Assembly: GCA_017935825.1 (NCBI GenBank)
Contig: JAGBGW010000254.1
Span: forward strand, 1 to 9,669
Length of the DNA: 9,669 nt
Direction of reading: 5' to 3'
Source of the DNA: Clostridia bacterium
GTDB taxonomy: Bacteria > Bacillota > Clostridia > Christensenellales > Maliibacteriaceae
Below are positions 7,675 to 9,669 of the stretch, piece by piece; position 1 is the stretch's first letter, and each line of letters begins with the position of its first letter. The notes below the pieces were generated by a model. That model saw nothing but the letters and a program-made list of their open reading frames with translations. It was not told where the DNA came from and searched no databases. The position numbers were made by a program, and so were the translations under genes.

Positions 7675-8231
7675 CAGACCTGCATGATCTCCTTTTCCTT
7701 GGCTGCTGCGACCACGTCAACTTCCTTGACGTACTTGTCGGTCAGCTTCTGGACGGCTTCCTCTTCGCGCTTCTGGTCATCCTCAGTAAGTTCGCCGTCT
7801 TTCTTCATCTTCTTGATCTTTTCAACTGCATCGCGGCGGATGTTGCGGATGGCAACCTTTGCTTCCTCAGCCTTCTGCTTGACGGTCTTGCCAAGATCGC
7901 GGCGGCGTTCTTCGGTCAGATCGGGAACCTGCAGGCGGATGACCTTACCGTCGTTGGAGGGATGGATGCCAAGTTCGCTTGCCATGATGGCCTTTTCAAC
8001 GGTCTTGAGCATGGAAATATCCCACAGGGTGATCATCAGCGTCTTGGGGTCGGGTGCAGAGATGTTTGCCATCTGGGGCAGCGGAGTGGGCGTGCCGTAG
8101 TAATCGACCATAACGCGGTTGAGCAGCTGGGGATTTGCGCGGCCTGCGCGGATTGCCTGATACTCTTCCTTCAGTACGGCGATGGCCTTTTTCATTCTAT
8201 CTTCGGTTTTAATCATCAGTTCATCGGGCAT
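7674..8231 (-). CDS. frr: Ribosome recycling factor
   Basis: RRF works with EF-G to split post-termination ribosomes so that subunits can be reused; it is essential in most bacteria. The 185-aa length is exactly typical. Family landmarks are the N-terminal helix with the LKEEYQAIRAGRANPQLLNRV region (20-40), VDYYGTPTPLPQMANIS (42-58), the hinge and domain II segment up to IHPSNDGKVIRLQVPDLTEE (about 89-108), RRDLGK, and the long charged C-terminal helices (KIKKMKKDGELTEDDQKR). The ATG start has AGGAGG (8240-8245) 8 bases upstream. Unlike the usual pyrH-frr arrangement, a terminator follows pyrH and a separate promoter precedes frr, so frr appears to head its own transcription unit. Its stop overlaps the start of the following small gene. 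Confidence 0.98.
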   Translation of the reverse strand: MPDELMIKTEDRMKKAIAVLKEEYQAIRAGRANPQLLNRVMVDYYGTPTPLPQMANISAPDPKTLMITLWDISMLKTVEKAIMASELGIHPSNDGKVIRLQVPDLTEERRRDLGKTVKQKAEEAKVAIRNIRRDAVEKIKKMKKDGELTEDDQKREEEAVQKLTDKYVKEVDVVAAAKEKEIMQV

Positions 8232-8274
8232 GGTAGGGACCTCCTATAAATCACGTTCGTGGTATGTTGCATAT

Positions 8275-8303
8275 ATTGTACCGTATCGGAGGAAAAAAAT
8301 CAA
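8275..8303 (-). promoter_or_regulatory. Sigma-A type promoter of the frr unit
   Basis: On the minus strand, TTGATT (8298-8303) is followed by a 17-base spacer, partly a T tract, and then TACAAT (8275-8280). Each hexamer is close to the consensus TTGACA/TATAAT, and 17 bases is the optimal spacing. Transcription would begin near 8268, giving a leader of about 35-40 bases with the frr ribosome binding site. Its place directly after the pyrH terminator makes it the probable driver of frr, the small gene, uppS, dxr, rseP, ispG and polC. Confidence 0.75.
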
Positions 8304-8329
8304 CAGCGTGGAATTTTGGGATAAAAAAG

Positions 8330-8359
8330 AAAAGCAGATGACGCAAATCATCTGCTTTT
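8330..8359 (-). terminator. Intrinsic terminator after pyrH
   Basis: A perfect 12-bp stem (8330-8341 with 8348-8359, core GCAGATGA/TCATCTGC) encloses a 6-base loop. On the minus strand the stem runs into TTTTCTTTTTT, a good U tract. It begins about 10 bases downstream of the pyrH stop. The plus-strand reading also ends in TTTTTCTTCTT, so it could work in both directions, although no plus-strand gene needs it. Confidence 0.85.
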
Positions 8360-8369
8360 TCTTCTTCCA

Positions 8370-9089
8370 TTACACGTCCACGCGGGTGCCAAGGTCTGCG
8401 CCGCAGGCAACGCGGATGATGTTTTCAAGGTCGTCCATGCCGAAGATGCGCATCTTCATGCCGTTTTGACGGCACATTTCAAATGCGGTTGCATCCATGA
8501 CAGCAAGGCCGCGGGCAAGAAGCTCGTCATAGGTGATCTCGTGGATGAGTTCATAATCGCCGCCGTCTCTGGGGTCGCCGGTGAGTACACCTTCCACGCC
8601 GTTCTTTGCAACGAGGATGACCTCTGCATCCACTTCCAGTGCACGCAGTGCGCAGGTGGTATCGGTGGAGAAATAAGGCTCGCCGGTGCCGCATGCAAAC
8701 AGAACGACCTGTCCTTCTTCCAGTGCCTTGATGGCATCCTTGCGGTTGAAGGTCTCAGCCACACGGTTGACTTCGATGGCGGACTGTACGCAGGTTTTGA
8801 CACCTGCACGCTCGATGGCATCGGAAAGCATCAGGCAGTTCATAAGCGTACCCAGCATGCCGATGTAGTCAGCATTGGTGCGCACCATGCCCTTTGCATC
8901 GCGGCCGCGCCAGAAATTGCCTGCGCCGCTGACCACTGCAACTTCGATGCCAAGTGCGGACAGGCGTGCGATCACGTTTGCCATGCGCTCGACAACTTCA
9001 GTATCAAAGCCCACGCCTGCGCCGCCGGAGAGTGCCTCGCCGGACAGTTTCAGAAGAACGCGTTTGTAGGCAGGTTTCATTTCAGACAT
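8370..9089 (-). CDS. pyrH: UMP kinase
   Basis: Bacterial UMP kinase of the amino-acid-kinase fold. It phosphorylates UMP to UDP with ATP in pyrimidine nucleotide synthesis, acts as a hexamer and is commonly GTP-activated and UTP-inhibited. The length of 239 aa is typical. Motifs: LLKLSGEAL (12-20) for phosphate binding, VVSGAGNFWRGRD (52-64, the GGGN-equivalent loop reads GAGN), a conserved ADYIGMLGTLMN segment (73-84), FACGTGEPYFSTDT (130-143), AKNGVEGVLTGDPR (160-173) and LAVMDATAFEMC (195-206). The ATG start has GGAGG (9098-9102) 8 bases upstream. Normally tsf precedes pyrH; here a transposase-like gene ends 18 bases upstream. No obvious dedicated promoter lies in that short gap, so pyrH may be read from upstream or from a weak promoter inside the transposase gene. 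A terminator follows. Confidence 0.98.
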   Translation of the reverse strand: MSEMKPAYKRVLLKLSGEALSGGAGVGFDTEVVERMANVIARLSALGIEVAVVSGAGNFWRGRDAKGMVRTNADYIGMLGTLMNCLMLSDAIERAGVKTCVQSAIEVNRVAETFNRKDAIKALEEGQVVLFACGTGEPYFSTDTTCALRALEVDAEVILVAKNGVEGVLTGDPRDGGDYELIHEITYDELLARGLAVMDATAFEMCRQNGMKMRIFGMDDLENIIRVACGADLGTRVDV

Positions 9090-9107
9090 TGTTACATCCT
9101 CCGATTA

Positions 9108-9560
9108 TTACAAGTAATATTCATCATTTTCCCAACGAATCGGGTTTTCGTCAATATATTTCCAAATATTCAAATAAGATTCTTCCGTTCGAATCACATG
9201 GTCGTAATACGACTTTTGCCAGACGGATACATTGGGGGATATTGTATGTATTTTTCGGGAAACTGCAGATTTATAGCTACCGACAACGGATGAAAGTGAT
9301 TGATTCTGATTATCCCCTTCAATTCGAATCAAAGCATGAATATGATTTGGCATGACAACATATCGATCCACACGAACCCCCTGGAAGTTTTGTTCCAAGG
9401 CAAGCAATTCTGTTTCAGCAATGCAGCCATACGTATTCAGTGTTTCCACCGTACCGAACAATTTTGTTTTACCGTTTGTACAAATGGTCACAAAATACGT
9501 TCTTGCAGAAGAATAATCATAATCGCGCAGTCTGGGTGATTTTCGTTGTGGTAACTTCAT
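9108..9560 (-). CDS. REP-associated tyrosine transposase-like protein (RAYT, Y1/HUH family)
   Basis: A 150-aa single-domain HUH protein of the IS200-like Y1 superfamily, closest in motif pattern to TnpA_REP/RAYT proteins, which bind and nick REP hairpins. Visible motifs: RTYFVTICTNG (20-30, first strand), RYVVMPNHIHALIRI (66-80) with the metal-binding H73-x-H75 pair, VWQKSYYDHVIRTEESY (113-129), and YIDENPIRW (135-143). Y135 is the likeliest catalytic tyrosine; Y118/Y119 are alternatives. The family's main motifs are present, so it may be functional. No good Shine-Dalgarno precedes the ATG at 9558-9560. Base use differs sharply from neighbours: 89 of 240 bases at 9121-9360 are G or C (37%), and it has TCA serine codons at S8, S88 and S90, which neighbouring genes avoid. 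This suggests horizontal acquisition. It ends in tandem TAA TAA 18 bases before pyrH and lies beside an inverted REP pair. Confidence 0.9.
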   Translation of the reverse strand: MKLPQRKSPRLRDYDYSSARTYFVTICTNGKTKLFGTVETLNTYGCIAETELLALEQNFQGVRVDRYVVMPNHIHALIRIEGDNQNQSLSSVVGSYKSAVSRKIHTISPNVSVWQKSYYDHVIRTEESYLNIWKYIDENPIRWENDEYYL

Positions 9561-9600
9561 ATGTTTTTTATTCTTGCAAAGAGAACAGCCCTGCGTTTAC

Positions 9601-9658
9601 GGAACAGGCATGGCCTGTTCCCTACAGGTGCTTGTAGGGATGAGGCCATGCCTCATCC
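9601..9658. repeat. Inverted pair of REP-like palindromes (BIME-like) with GTAG feet
   Basis: Two 21-base palindromes lie upstream of the RAYT gene. The left one (9601-9621) has arms GGAACAGGC/GCCTGTTCC; the right one (9638-9658) has arms GGATGAGGC/GCCTCATCC. Each is a 9-bp stem with a 3-base loop. GTAG immediately precedes each palindrome at its 5' foot: 9622-9625 read on the minus strand for the left one, 9634-9637 on the plus strand for the right one. The pair is therefore inverted, with the GTAG feet facing each other across 8 bases, and CTACA/TGTAG (9622-9626, 9633-9637) can also pair. Read in GTAG orientation, the two palindromes differ only by two base pairs, both compensated. GTAG at the hairpin foot is the known recognition signature of REP elements bound by TnpA_REP. 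Confidence 0.85.
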
Positions 9659-9669
9659 GCGTGCAGTTC

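Noticed and set aside
9093..9098. ATG TAA start-stop minimal frame between the pyrH ribosome binding site and its ATG
   Set aside because: It overlaps the end of the binding site, too close for initiation; probably chance.
8466..9293. Open plus-strand frame of 275 codons
   Set aside because: Antisense shadow of pyrH and part of the RAYT gene; it stops where the RAYT gene first uses a TCA codon.
9601..9658. The palindromes as a terminator or a CRISPR fragment
   Set aside because: No T run follows either stem, and two inverted, non-identical palindromes with an 8-base gap do not resemble a repeat-spacer array. The GTAG feet fit REP elements better.

Overview
The window looks like a chromosomal housekeeping segment of a Gram-positive (Bacillota) bacterium, most likely a Clostridia member of moderately high GC; gut Oscillospirales would fit, but this is inference. 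The reasons are a PolC-type replicative polymerase, strong AGGAGG-like ribosome binding sites before almost every gene, TTG starts, an MEP-type isoprenoid pathway, and the Bacillota gene order pyrH-frr-uppS-dxr-rseP-ispG-polC. GC by hand count is about 55-63% in sampled core-gene stretches. All genes supported here lie on the minus strand, so transcription runs from high to low coordinates.

In transcription order: positions 9669-9561 hold an inverted pair of palindromic repeats of REP type. 9560-9108 is an AT-rich REP-associated (Y1/HUH) transposase-like gene. 9089-8370 is pyrH (UMP kinase), followed by an intrinsic terminator at about 8330-8359. A clear sigma-A type promoter (8275-8303) then opens the next unit: frr (ribosome recycling factor), a 64-codon gene of unknown function overlapping frr by one base, a 99-base gap with a 10-bp hairpin, uppS, dxr, rseP, ispG and the first ~1080 codons of polC, which runs off the left edge.

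The genes form a coherent group. Dxr and IspG are steps of the MEP pathway to IPP/DMAPP, and UppS uses IPP to build the C55 lipid carrier for cell-wall synthesis. RseP is a membrane protease of envelope-stress signalling. PyrH, Frr and PolC serve nucleotide supply, translation and replication. Two departures from the usual Bacillota layout stand out: cdsA, normally between uppS and dxr, is absent (only 11 bases separate the genes), and a transposase-like gene sits directly upstream of pyrH, where tsf is usual.

The most interesting signal is the repeat pair at 9601-9658. Each palindrome has a GTAG tetranucleotide at its 5' foot, as in the REP elements recognised by TnpA_REP/RAYT proteins. The two palindromes differ at exactly four bases, which make two fully compensated base-pair changes. 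Together with the adjacent RAYT gene this suggests a REP/RAYT system in a Clostridia-like genome. Long plus-strand open frames are codon-aligned antisense shadows, produced because the core genes almost never use TTA, CTA or TCA.
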